The position numbers were made by a program, and so were the translations under genes. This document shows positions 37,675 through 45,600 of a stretch of DNA of 64,000 nucleotides, in pieces. The stretch spans positions 62,001-126,000 of the forward strand of contig NZ_NUNF01000014.1 in the NCBI RefSeq assembly GCF_002585305.1, in the 5' to 3' direction. This DNA comes from Bacillus sp. AFS037270. Lineage in GTDB: Bacteria; Bacillota; Bacilli; Bacillales_B; DSM-18226. Under the pieces are notes generated by a model. That model did no database searches. It was not told the origin of the DNA and saw only the letters and a list, made by a program, of their open reading frames with translations. Every line of letters begins with the position of its first letter. Position 1 is the first letter of the stretch.

Positions 37675-38619
37675 TTGGTACCGTTATTTTTACAACCCGT
37701 TTTTAAAGAAAGAATTTGGGGTGGTACAGCTTTACAGGAACTATTCGGGTATGAAATTCCGAACGAAAACACAGGGGAGTGCTGGGCGATATCTGCACAT
37801 CCTAATGGGCCCTCTATGATAGAAAATGGCCCTTATAAGGGGATGACGCTAGATCAATTGTGGAGTGAGCGTCCGGAGCTCTTTGGATATCCAAAGGAAA
37901 GGGTTTTTCCTTTATTAACCAAGATTTTGGATGCGGACATGGATTTATCGGTCCAAGTTCATCCCAATGATTCCTATGCATTAGTTCATGAAAATGGTGA
38001 ACTGGGTAAGACTGAATGCTGGTATATCATTGATTGTAAAGAAAATGCCGATATGATTTTCGGGCATAATGCCAAAACGAAGGAAGAATTAAAGCATCAA
38101 ATTCAAAATGGTCATTGGAATGATTTGCTTCGCCGAGTGAAAATCCAACCAGGTGACTTTTTCTATGTCCCAAGTGGGACTATTCATGCTTTATGTGAAG
38201 GAACGCTTGTATTAGAAACGCAACAGAGTTCAGATACAACCTACCGGGTGTATGACTATGATCGCCGAGATACAGAAGGGAACTTAAGGGATCTTCATTT
38301 GGAGAAAGCAATGGAGGTTACTACTGTTCCGCATCAAGATGATGTAATTACAAGGGCTGTTCATGAAAATGGTAATACTAGGATTACGACATTTGTGAAA
38401 TCGGAATTTTTCTCAGTATATAAATGGGAGGTTGATGGCAAGTCTAGCTTTGCATTTAATGATAAGTATTTGCTTTTTAGTGTGAGTGATGGTGAAGGAA
38501 CCCTTTCACATAATGGGAAGTATTATGGATTGAAGAAGGGGACCCATTTTATAATTCCTGTGGGCTTTGGGGAGTTTGTGGTAGACGGGAATTGTGAAAT
38601 GATTGTGTCGCATACTTAA
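37675..38619 (+). CDS. manA: mannose-6-phosphate isomerase, class I
   Basis: 314 residues, start TTG 37675 behind [25 protein letters not shown], the zinc ligands in [10 protein letters not shown] and KTECWYII, and [38 protein letters not shown] are the type I family blocks (B. subtilis ManA/Pmi/YvyI length). It converts fructose-6-phosphate to mannose-6-phosphate, the entry to GDP-mannose made by manC. A degraded phosphoglucomutase 3' end starts about 10 nt after its stop. Confidence 0.94.
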   Translation: [314 protein letters not shown]

Positions 38620-38629
38620 GAGAGTAAGG

Positions 38630-38800
38630 ACCATTAGACAAGCAGCTGGTCTTGAAAGTAAGATTATCTTGCCGTCATCTAATGTATTGAAATACTAATT
38701 AACGGGGCTCATGGTCAGTCTGAGTCGTTTAGAACAGAGCCTAGAAAATTTAACGGCTATATAAACGGCCGTAATGAATATGGTAAATGATAGATAGGTT
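38630..38800 (+). pseudogene. remnant of a pgcA-like phosphoglucomutase 3' end
   Basis: From 38630 the frame reads TIRQAAGLESKIILPSSNV, matching [20 protein letters not shown] of the intact PgcA, then hits a stop. After a frame change TEPRKFNGYING matches the [13 protein letters not shown] phosphate-binding region. The terminator that follows also matches the one after pgcA. So this is a shortened, frameshifted second copy of the last ~75 codons, with divergence showing it is not a recent tandem duplication. The rest of that gene is gone. Confidence 0.82.
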
Positions 38801-38852
38801 GCAAGGTTATAACCTCATAATTCAATTCTAATAGGAAAGCACTACTAATTCG

Positions 38853-38886
38853 CACCCTTTTCCTCTTAGGAAAAGGGTGTAATTTT
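38853..38886 (+). terminator. terminator copy after the pgcA remnant
   Basis: CACCCTTTTCCT and AGGAAAAGGGTG, perfect 12-bp stem with a CTT loop; the T-run is broken (TAATTTT). It is homologous in position and flank to 35902-35938. Confidence 0.75.
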
Positions 38887-38907
38887 GGAAATTTAAGAGA
38901 CAGCATA

Positions 38908-39377
38908 ATGAATAAAAGAAAATGGTGGGTACTTGGAGCCGTAATTTGGATGCTTACGATTTTTACCTTACCCAGCTGCCATACTTTACTGGGGAGAATA
39001 CCTGTAAAGCCGTTCATAAGGTTGTCGTAACAGAACATCAAACGATCCATACACCTAGCGTTGACACTACAGAAGTAGATTCCCTGAACTTAGTCATAAG
39101 AAAGGCGACACATATTACCGTATTCGGAATTCTTGCCTTCTTATTGTTTAAGTCACTTGAAATCAAACGATTCTCTTTTATTATCTCTTGGTTTCTAACT
39201 GTACTATATGCCATGTCTGATGAGTATCATCAATCTTTTATGCCAGGTAGGGTGTCCTCTCAAAAAGATGTATTCTTGTTTGATTCTGTAGGCGCGTTGC
39301 TAGTTCTCTTTATTACTTATTTAATAAAGAGAAAGAGACTGATCAAAAACCGTAATTTAAGGCCTATAGGAGACTAA
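38908..39377 (+). pseudogene. VanZ-family membrane protein with an apparent 1-nt frameshift
   Basis: The N-terminal part MNKRKWWVLGAVIWMLTIF is read from ATG 38908. The rest (LTQLPYFTGENTCKAVHK, then YAMSDEYHQSFMPGR, the VanZ signature, and two more helices) is in another frame. One extra T in the run T5 at 38960-38964 would fuse them as TIFYLTQLPYF, a normal VanZ-like start. Without it the first frame stops after a few codons, and the second has only an internal ATG at 38922 with no good binding site. This is a recent mutation, a phase-variable tract or a sequencing error. VanZ relatives are small membrane proteins linked to glycopeptide (teicoplanin) resistance or of unknown role. Confidence 0.8.
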
Positions 39378-39445
39378 TTCCAGACAAAATCATAAGCCAA
39401 TCATCTAGCTAGATGCCTATATCTGCTGATTGGCTTAATTTTTAA

Positions 39446-39460
39446 ATGTAAGCGATTACT
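39446..39460. promoter_or_regulatory. cre-like CcpA site
   Basis: ATGTAAGCGATTACT fits the loose cre consensus WTGNAANCGNWNNCW at every position. It lies between two convergent genes (vanZ and the GT2 gene), not near a start, so it may be chance or act as a roadblock. Confidence 0.35.
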
Positions 39461-39591
39461 GAATAATACTGCTATTTCCGGATTGTTTTTATTTTTCTTT
39501 AGAATCCAAAAAGTTGGTCTATTAATTTTTAGTATAACTAATGAATACCCAAATTAATTAAGAAAAAGAGTGTATTTAAAAATACACTGCG

Positions 39592-40944
39592 TTACTTCCA
39601 GTTTCTTTTAAATTTAAAAACCTCTTGTATATAACCATATACCGATACAGGAGAAATAATTAATTGATAACCAAGAATGAAAAATATAAAGCCTGAAATA
39701 TTTTTTCTGATTTTTAAGTCTAATGCTTTAAATACAACATTTCTTTGATAGAAATAAAGAATACTATAACTGATAAGTGTTAAAGGTAATACAAGTAATG
39801 TCATTGGGCCAACAATCCAGTTATAACCAAAGAAGGCCAAAATCAGTCCCGGAATCCAACATAGGGTATAGGTAAGATCTAAATATGGCATGATCAGATT
39901 TATGCCTGTTAAATATTTAACGTAAACTTGAGGCTGCTTCCAAGGCTTTATTTCGTTCAATCCTTCAATCATGCCTCTTGCCCATCTTGCTCGTTGTCGT
40001 ACAAAGTGAATAAACGTACTTGGAACTTCAGTAAAAGAAACAGCCAATGGCTCAAAATATACTTTCCATTTTTTCTGAAGCAGACGCCATGTTAGCACAA
40101 TATCCTCACCTATGGCATCAGGCCAACCGCCTACTTCTTTAATGCAATTAGTTTTATAAAGACTATAAGCTCCTTGGGCTACCAATGTTCCTTGGTACAA
40201 GCCTTGAAGTCTCTTAATGGATGCAATCCCTAAGAAGTAGTCCCATTCTTGAATTTTTGTCCATAAATTCTCTCTGCTGTTTTTTGTTAGAACAGATCCT
40301 GCAACGGCACATACGTCTTCAGGGCTAGATTTCATGCGTGCCACAAGATACCGGATAGAAGATGGATGTAGTAGAGTATCGGCATCAATTGTAATCACAT
40401 AAGGAGTCTCTACCCATTCTAACGCGTGATTTAGAGCATTGAATTTTCCGGGTTTCTCTTCATTAAGTAACTCAATTTCAATTTTTAATTCCCTTTTAGC
40501 CTTTACTACTTCATGAACTGTTTTATCTGTCGAACCATTATTGATAACAAATACCTTTACTTTTCCTGAATAGTCTTGTTTATCAATGTAATGTAAAGTC
40601 TGAAAGATTTTGTCTTCCTCGTTATGTGCTGCTATGAGTATGGTAATCTCATCATTCGGATATTCATTCTTAAAGGCAGGTTGGCGATCTAGAATTAAGC
40701 TTATGACTAAAAAAGCATTCAGATAGCCGGGGATGTAGGATATACCACCAATGATAAGTAGGGCTAATGGAAACGATACGATTTTTGCAAGGTCCTCTAA
40801 CCATGGAAGTGCTATATATATAGAAAAGCACATCCATATAAAAGCTGCTATATGACTGATCCAAAACTTTGTTTTTATTGGTATATATTTTCTTTTGAAT
40901 TCTTTTGTTACTTGGGAGTTAATGGGACTTAATACTGGTTTCAT
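39592..40944 (-). CDS. membrane glycosyltransferase family 2, processive-synthase type
   Basis: 450 residues. Two N-terminal helices (about 28-48 and 56-85), a cytoplasmic GT2 domain (about 98-330), then three or four C-terminal helices. Donor motif DAD at 187-189, GED at 279-281 and QRARW at 317-321 (the Q-x-x-R-W motif of processive synthases such as PgaC/IcaA, BcsA and HasA). So it probably builds or extends a beta-linked polysaccharide while passing it through the membrane. A binding site GAAAGG and an extended -10 (TGGTATTAT on the minus strand, near 41003-40995) precede it. No accessory ica/pga genes are nearby; it stands alone opposite the vanZ remnant. Confidence 0.88.
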   Translation of the reverse strand: MKPVLSPINSQVTKEFKRKYIPIKTKFWISHIAAFIWMCFSIYIALPWLEDLAKIVSFPLALLIIGGISYIPGYLNAFLVISLILDRQPAFKNEYPNDEITILIAAHNEEDKIFQTLHYIDKQDYSGKVKVFVINNGSTDKTVHEVVKAKRELKIEIELLNEEKPGKFNALNHALEWVETPYVITIDADTLLHPSSIRYLVARMKSSPEDVCAVAGSVLTKNSRENLWTKIQEWDYFLGIASIKRLQGLYQGTLVAQGAYSLYKTNCIKEVGGWPDAIGEDIVLTWRLLQKKWKVYFEPLAVSFTEVPSTFIHFVRQRARWARGMIEGLNEIKPWKQPQVYVKYLTGINLIMPYLDLTYTLCWIPGLILAFFGYNWIVGPMTLLVLPLTLISYSILYFYQRNVVFKALDLKIRKNISGFIFFILGYQLIISPVSVYGYIQEVFKFKRNWK

Positions 40945-41401
40945 AGAACATTAGCCTTTCTTTTATGAAAAAGTAATAACATCCTATAATACCATGATTT
41001 TAATTAGAGGGAATTGAGGTTTTAATGTAAAATAAGGAGTAAATTGGAAGGGACTATTATTTGTAATACAAAAAGTTTCTTTGGATTATTGTGTATTATT
41101 ATTCGTTACACAACTTGAAACAACTTTTATTCTTAAGACATACCGATTTTTAAGTGGGTGTTTTCGGATATATAATCACCAATCAATGATGTTCGGTCTT
41201 ATATGGGTCTATCATAATCTAATCGTTTTATTTGTAAATATTAACTTGAGCCAGAGTGATCACTTCAATAGTGAGCCACTTTATTCTGAGTTATTTCCAT
41301 TTTTGGTGTGAGTAGATTAGGGTATCTTGTTCCGTGGGGCTGATACCCTAATCTTCTCGTGTACTTACTGATTTATAATGTGAGGGGCTGTACTTAGCTA
41401 G
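40945..41401. other. intergenic region with a 12-bp inverted repeat
   Basis: 457 nt. GATTAGGGTATC (41315-41326) and GATACCCTAATC (41342-41353) are a perfect 12-bp inverted repeat with a 15-nt loop and no T-run; it lies about 50 nt beyond the 3' end of the XRE gene and could stop transcription from the right. A 76-codon frame at 41081 was not accepted (no binding site, no recognisable protein). Confidence 0.5.
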
Positions 41402-41743
41402 TTATTCTTCTTTTTCATCTCTAAATAAATCGCCAATTAAACCTAGGTCTTCTATTTCTTTATAAAGCTCAGAACCATCCATGCCTAGGGCTTGTGCAAT
41501 TTTTTCGAAGACAGGTAGACTTGGCAAGCTCTTTCCTGTTTCAATATTACTCATCGCTTTCCTTGTTATTTTACATTCAGCTGCCAGATCATCTTGAGAC
41601 ATTTTCAAATCACGCCTTTTCATTACTATTAATTCTCCAATTGACTCTATTTCATATTCCTTCATGGGAAATTCCCCTTTTACCCCAATTACATAATTTG
41701 GGCAGGGGGGAGCTCCCAAAAGAGCGATACGGTTATTTTTCAT
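41402..41743 (-). CDS. XRE-family helix-turn-helix regulator
   Basis: 113 residues. The HTH lies at about 35-90: GELIVMKRRDLKMSQDDLAAE with the recognition helix ITRKAMSNIETGKSLPS, typical of the Cro/CI (HTH_3) fold. An acidic C-terminus follows. Start ATG 41743 has a strong TTAAGGAG site 7 nt upstream; an internal ATG at 41665 has a weaker site and would remove a 26-residue N-terminal extension containing PPCPN. It is probably a DNA-binding repressor. No partner toxin or phage gene was seen; comK lies 164 nt upstream on the same strand. Confidence 0.85.
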   Translation of the reverse strand: MKNNRIALLGAPPCPNYVIGVKGEFPMKEYEIESIGELIVMKRRDLKMSQDDLAAECKITRKAMSNIETGKSLPSLPVFEKIAQALGMDGSELYKEIEDLGLIGDLFRDEKEE

Positions 41744-41907
41744 ATTATTCTCCTTAAGTTTAAGTAATGGATCTATCCTTTATTTGTTCATTCTTATTCT
41801 ACGTATCTAGCAGGATTTTTTATTATCCCATTCCAAGATACTGATATAGGACCTTTCAAGAGAGCTGTTAAAGGCTAGCTCCTTTTGTGGAAGATTTTGC
41901 TTTTTAG

Positions 41908-42477
41908 TTAACCGCTGTATTCCACTAATGATTTAAAGTTGTATCTGCCTTCTTTCAACTTGTTAATTTGTCTCTGCTTTTCTGATTCATTGAAGTATGA
42001 GAGGGGATGAGGATGGTTCCCTCTCTCTCTGGAAATATTCTTCAGTAGAAGAGCGGTTTGGATCTTGTTGATAAAATAGTACTTCTTCAAATCGATAATG
42101 ATTGAAACACCATTGCTAAGTTCAACTTCAGTCTTGCAGCCGCGGGTCTTGGTTTTGACAATATGATCAGGATTAAACCAAACACAATCTTCCTTTTTGG
42201 GGGATTTATATGGAAAAAGACAAATGCCCTTATATGGGTTGACAAGGATGGGGCACATATTGATATTGCCAAGTATGTTTTTTGTACCTTTTATAGCTCC
42301 TTTTAAATCGAAGCCTATGTATTTCAATGTGTCGTCCATTACCTGTATTGGTGTTCTGTTTACTAAGAGTGTTTGCCCGCCGACCATAATTCTCGCACAA
42401 AACTTCCCTTCGTTGTTATATTCACCTGTCATTAAAATGATGTCCTCATCCAATAAATAAAACTGATCAATAATCAT
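41908..42477 (-). CDS. comK: competence transcription factor ComK
   Basis: 189 residues, similar to the ~190 of known ComK. Shared pattern: the MVGGQTLLVNRTPIQVMDDT stretch, ILVNPYKGICLFPYKSP (like IMVDPSNQIFLFPTLS in B. subtilis), a Cys-x-W-F/I pair, then a T-x-V-x-LSNG segment. ComK is the master activator of competence genes in Bacillus and binds AT-rich K-boxes. GGGAGATG precedes ATG 42477. Similarity to the B. subtilis protein is moderate by eye, so a ComK paralogue remains possible. The upstream 358 nt contain no other gene on this strand except the start of a repeat cassette. Confidence 0.82.
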   Translation of the reverse strand: MIIDQFYLLDEDIILMTGEYNNEGKFCARIMVGGQTLLVNRTPIQVMDDTLKYIGFDLKGAIKGTKNILGNINMCPILVNPYKGICLFPYKSPKKEDCVWFNPDHIVKTKTRGCKTEVELSNGVSIIIDLKKYYFINKIQTALLLKNISRERGNHPHPLSYFNESEKQRQINKLKEGRYNFKSLVEYSG

Positions 42478-42780
42478 AAAACATCTCCCGATTTGTTTTT
42501 TTGAACTACTTAAATTAGATTAGCGCGAACATTTTTGTGAGCAACTAAGTTGAGGTTTACTAGATTTGTGCTTGAACTTCACCTCTTTTGCTGCAGGTTC
42601 TATACCTGGTTATAATAGGTGCATTCGCCAATTCGATTGTTTGGAAATAGAATTGTAAACATGGGAGCGATTTCCTCTAACATTATTTAATTATAATTAG
42701 GATTTTTTAACCATGTACTAAAGTGCACAAAATTCGTCAAAGTTTGACATATTTGTTACAAAAATTGGGGAATCATGGGG

Positions 42781-43035
42781 GAAGCGTGGGGACGGTTCGC
42801 GTGCTCCTTTTTAATGATTGCTCTTTCCTAATTCATTATGGCTTCATTCGATCGGGCAGATTTTGTATCGATTGGACCACGAGATCTAACTTCGACTCAA
42901 TCCGGTAAAGTAGATAGAGGGTCACCACGATGGGGAATCCTACTTCGCTAATGAATGGTATAATTTGTTCCACGAGTCTTCACTCCTTTCATATAAAGGT
43001 ATAGTTCCGAAGCAGAAGAACCGTCCCCGCGCTTC
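42781..43035. mobile_element. 255-bp inverted-repeat cassette carrying yvrJ (copy 1)
   Basis: Ends are GAAGCGTGGGGACGGTTC (42781-42798) and GAACCGTCCCCGCGCTTC (43018-43035): an 18-bp terminal inverted repeat with one mismatch. Inside is a single small gene, yvrJ, on the minus strand. A second, decayed copy with matching ends lies at 50576-50825, and half-ends occur at 43042 (GAGAACCGTCACC) and 59590. Size, inverted ends and several copies suggest a non-autonomous element moved in trans. No transposase is inside it. Confidence 0.8.
42836..42973 (-). CDS. yvrJ: YvrJ family small membrane protein
   Basis: 45 residues, start GTG 42973 with AAAGGAGTGA 7 nt upstream, stop TAA at 42838-42836. The product begins VEQIIPFISEVGFPIVV and has one hydrophobic helix (about 5-23), then a short amphipathic tail (RIESKLDLVVQSIQNLP). 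This matches the short YvrJ family, function unknown, typically found beside DUF2922 and DUF1659 genes in Bacillaceae, as here. The gene lies wholly inside the inverted-repeat cassette. A terminator stands between it and DUF2922, so its expression may depend on read-through. Confidence 0.85.
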   Translation of the reverse strand: MEQIIPFISEVGFPIVVTLYLLYRIESKLDLVVQSIQNLPDRMKP

Positions 43036-43061
43036 CACAGGAGAACCGTCACCCACGATTT

Positions 43062-43095
43062 AAAAAAAAGGCCGGGTTCATGAGAATCCGGCCTT
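43062..43095 (-). terminator. terminator after DUF2922
   Basis: On the minus strand AAGGCCGG pairs with CCGGCCTT (12-18 nt loop, partly extendable), followed by T8. It starts 7 nt past the DUF2922 stop. Confidence 0.9.
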
Positions 43096-43102
43096 GCGGT
43101 TA

Positions 43103-43321
43103 TTATGCTAGTTCATAGTCGGTTACATTTCGGTCGATGATTCTTGCCCCTTTTGCTGAGGCAAGTTTGCCGCTGCCTGTAGTAAATACGTTAGCTGCAA
43201 TAATCTGCGCCATGGAAAGTTTCACCACATCTTCATCCACTGGCTCCTTTGGATTATCGACGGTGATTTTCGCCGTTTTTCCAAACTCGGTGTCAAATTG
43301 TAATTCTAATGTTTTGGCCAT
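43103..43321 (-). CDS. DUF2922 family protein
   Basis: 72 residues, start ATG 43321 behind TAGGAGGTG. The sequence KTLELQFDTEFGKTAKITVDNPKEP and the C-terminal GARIIDRNVTDYELA match the DUF2922 pattern of small beta-rich Bacillaceae proteins of unknown function. It is second in a two-gene unit with DUF1659 (37 nt apart); yvrJ follows beyond a terminator. No catalytic residues are evident. Confidence 0.85.
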   Translation of the reverse strand: MAKTLELQFDTEFGKTAKITVDNPKEPVDEDVVKLSMAQIIAANVFTTGSGKLASAKGARIIDRNVTDYELA

Positions 43322-43358
43322 TTATTTTCACCTCCTATCATTGGATATTTATTGGACA

Positions 43359-43577
43359 TTAACCGATAATCTCAGAGCTGTCATTGCGTTCCACTTTGTT
43401 TAAGTCGCCATTACATAAAACTGAGATCGCTTGGGCTGCTTGGAACAGTTGGTCAGCTGTTGCCGCTTTCGTTACATTGCTAAACGTTTTAGACTTTAAG
43501 ATTGGATTTCCTTCGTTATCGATGCCCGCTTGAAATACCAACCGAAGCTTTGTCGTTTCTAGTAATCCTTGTGCCAT
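43359..43577 (-). CDS. DUF1659 family protein
   Basis: 72 residues, start ATG 43577. AAAGGAGGTGATC directly upstream is a full-length complement of the 16S anti-Shine-Dalgarno tail, so strong translation is expected. TTKLRLVFQAGIDNEGNPI, KSKTFSNV and the helix ATADQLFQAAQAIS are DUF1659 features. It pairs with DUF2922 in Bacillaceae; function unknown. Similar size and fold pattern to DUF2922 suggest the two products may form one complex (inference). Confidence 0.85.
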   Translation of the reverse strand: MAQGLLETTKLRLVFQAGIDNEGNPILKSKTFSNVTKAATADQLFQAAQAISVLCNGDLNKVERNDSSEIIG

Positions 43578-43660
43578 CTTCGATCACCTCCTTTCGTCTT
43601 ATATATATAGTTTGAGAGACTTAAAGGACAGGTAGGTCAAAAATATTTTTACGATTCCAA

Positions 43661-43708
43661 AGGCAGAACGCACCTTATTTCAATGAGGTGCGTTCTGCCT
43701 GTTTTTTT
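43661..43708 (+). repeat. left-end hairpin of the TnpB element
   Basis: AGGCAGAACGCACCT and AGGTGCGTTCTGCCT form a perfect 15-bp stem with the 10-nt loop TATTTCAATG, followed by G and T7. No plus-strand gene lies upstream to need a terminator. The loop is identical to that of the hairpin at 45530-45549. Confidence 0.85.
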
Positions 43709-43791
43709 ATGATTTCAAATCACTTCGATTGATTATTTCTATAATTATCCATATAATCAATTATATAGAATGTGTGTTCGGGGTGAGGGGT

Positions 43792-45216
43792 ATGGCGAAG
43801 GAGAAGAAAATACGTTATATAGTAGAGTTAGATGTACTTTTAGAGACATTTCAACTGCATATACTAGAAACTAGATTTGAAATTGCTCGTCATATCTCAA
43901 ATGCTTGTAAAGGAAAAATGCTAGAAAACATTGCTCTTATGAGAGCTGATGAAGAATATCAATTATGGTTGAAGAAAGAAAAATCTGAAGTACGGTCGGC
44001 TGCACTAGGAGAAATAAGAGAAAAATATGATGTCTCTCAAACCGGGGCTGAGCGAATCGTCAAAGAAATGGGCAAACATTTTAAACAAAAGAAGCCTAAA
44101 AATTTGAAGCATAAACAAAAAGTACATTTAGATTCTCATATCGTACAGAAAATTGCCCTTCAAGTTTGGAAGTCTATTTCTGACTATCTTTTCGGAAAAG
44201 GCAAAAAGGTGCATTTTAAAAAGTACGGACAATTTGATTCGGTTGAAGGAAAAAACAACGAAGCTGGTTTAACCTACGAAAACGGAGTTTTATATTGGAA
44301 TGGTTTAGAAATGAAAGTTCATGTTCCAATGAAAGATAAATACATACAGAAGGCTCTACACGATGAAATCGCCTATTGTCGCCTGGTTCGAAAGACTATT
44401 AGGGGGAAAGTCAACTATTATTTGCAGTTAGTATTAAAAGGTACTCCTCCACAAAAACACAAAACTTGTGATGGTGAAGTCGGATTAGACATTGGTATAT
44501 CAACCATTGCAGCTGTATCGGATAAAGATGTAATGATTGAGGAATTTTGTGATGGCTTGGAAATGATGGAGAAAGAAAAACGGAGAATTTTTAGAAAAAT
44601 GGATAGGTCTAGGAGGGCGACCAACCCTAATAGGTACAAAGAAAACGGGACTATAAAAAAGGGGAACAGAGATAAATGGATACGTTCTAAACATTATTGG
44701 AAACAGTTGTTTAAGCTAAAAGAAATCTGCCGTAAGATAGCCTCTGTTCGAAAAATTATGCACAATAAACTAGCTAATACCATTCTCAATATGGGAAACC
44801 AGGTATATTGCGAAAAAATGAATTACAAGGGGCTCCAGAAAACAAAGTTCGGCAAAAGAATTGGATACAAAGCACCAAGCATGTTTTTATCCATTGTTAA
44901 TAAAAAACTATCTTATCAAGGATTAAAAATTGAGTACGTAAATACGTGGACGGTGAGAGCTAGCCAGTATTGCCATGTGTTAAATGATTATCAGAAGAAG
45001 AAGTTGTCTCAACGGTTTCACGTCCTACCGGACGGAACAAAAATACAGAGAGATTGTTACTCCGCTTGGCTAATTAAAAACGTAAATAATGCAAAAAATA
45101 AAGTAAACAGAAAGAAGTGTATAACCGAATATTTATCGTTTCTTGAAAACTACAAAAAGACCGAAAAGTTGCTTCGGTCATTAAATAAAAAGTTTATATT
45201 TAGCATCGGATTTTAA
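43792..45216 (+). CDS. tnpB: TnpB-family RNA-guided nuclease (OrfB-like)
   Basis: 474 residues from ATG 43792, with GGGGTGAGGGG directly upstream; longer in-frame starts lack a site. RuvC-like catalytic residues appear intact: D233 in GLDIGISTIA, E341 in VYCEKMNYKGL, D421 in KIQRDCYSAWL. The N-terminal part is helical and basic. The usual C4 zinc ribbon between the second and third motifs is missing: only C394 remains in SQYCHVLNDY and no CPxCG is seen, a feature of one large Firmicutes TnpB branch. Known TnpB proteins cut DNA using an omega-RNA encoded at the element's right end. The gene ends shortly before such a structured region. Confidence 0.85.
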   Translation: MAKEKKIRYIVELDVLLETFQLHILETRFEIARHISNACKGKMLENIALMRADEEYQLWLKKEKSEVRSAALGEIREKYDVSQTGAERIVKEMGKHFKQKKPKNLKHKQKVHLDSHIVQKIALQVWKSISDYLFGKGKKVHFKKYGQFDSVEGKNNEAGLTYENGVLYWNGLEMKVHVPMKDKYIQKALHDEIAYCRLVRKTIRGKVNYYLQLVLKGTPPQKHKTCDGEVGLDIGISTIAAVSDKDVMIEEFCDGLEMMEKEKRRIFRKMDRSRRATNPNRYKENGTIKKGNRDKWIRSKHYWKQLFKLKEICRKIASVRKIMHNKLANTILNMGNQVYCEKMNYKGLQKTKFGKRIGYKAPSMFLSIVNKKLSYQGLKIEYVNTWTVRASQYCHVLNDYQKKKLSQRFHVLPDGTKIQRDCYSAWLIKNVNNAKNKVNRKKCITEYLSFLENYKKTEKLLRSLNKKFIFSIGF

Positions 45217-45549
45217 TTATTTAAAATTCAAACCTTTGCCGTGTTGAATCCCACGGAAGAACAGGAAATCTATGACGTTAGTTTTAGAGATCTCTTGTTT
45301 GGCAGGTTAAAGCCAGATGCGAATACTAAACGGCGACTGGAAAACCACCGGGTTCCGCCATGTCTAAGACTGTCTTTCTTTTGCGTGGAAGAGCTGTTCA
45401 TTCGCGAATGTTGCATGGAAAACTCATGAGTCTAAACGGCAAGAATTGAATGATCTAATGTTCTTGTCTAGTAAGGAAAGGGGAAAGTACATGTACCCTT
45501 CATTCAAAGAAGGTCTAATCTTTTAGAACCACCCTATTTCAATGGGGTG
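45217..45549 (+). ncRNA. candidate omega-RNA / right end of the TnpB element
   Basis: 333 nt after tnpB with no credible gene and several hairpins: CCTTC-ATTCAAA-GAAGG (about 45497-45513), a GTACATGTAC palindrome, and the terminal CACCC-TATTTCAATG-GGGTG (45530-45549). By analogy with known TnpB elements the omega-RNA scaffold would overlap this region and the guide would be the DNA just past the right end. Extent and strand are inference. Confidence 0.5.
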
Positions 45550-45600
45550 AGGATTCAGAAGTTTGTTGTTTGCGTGTTGTATAGACATGTATAGACACGT

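Larger units (their letters stand above)
43661..45549 (+). mobile_element. TnpB-only element of IS200/IS605 type
   Basis: One tnpB-like gene lies between two hairpins that share the loop TATTTCAATG. The inner stem is CACCT/AGGTG on the left and CACCC/GGGTG on the right, a compensated change. No tnpA (Y1 transposase) gene is present, so it would need one in trans. Exact ends were not determined because these elements have no terminal inverted repeats or target duplications. Confidence 0.72.

Noticed and set aside
39446..39460. cre site as a functional promoter element
   Set aside because: It matches the consensus but lies between convergent 3' ends, so it was kept only as a low-confidence site.
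41081..41311. 76-codon frame on the plus strand
   Set aside because: Starts without a ribosome binding site and encodes no recognisable protein pattern.
42723..42908. Plus-strand 61-codon frame across the cassette end
   Set aside because: It is the shadow of yvrJ and the inverted repeat on the other strand.
43661..43708. Ordinary terminator for an upstream plus-strand gene
   Set aside because: No plus-strand gene lies upstream for more than 2 kb; the loop matches the right-end hairpin of the TnpB element instead.
45241..45429. 62-codon frame after tnpB
   Set aside because: Lies in the structured right end of the element where a guide RNA is expected; no ribosome binding site.
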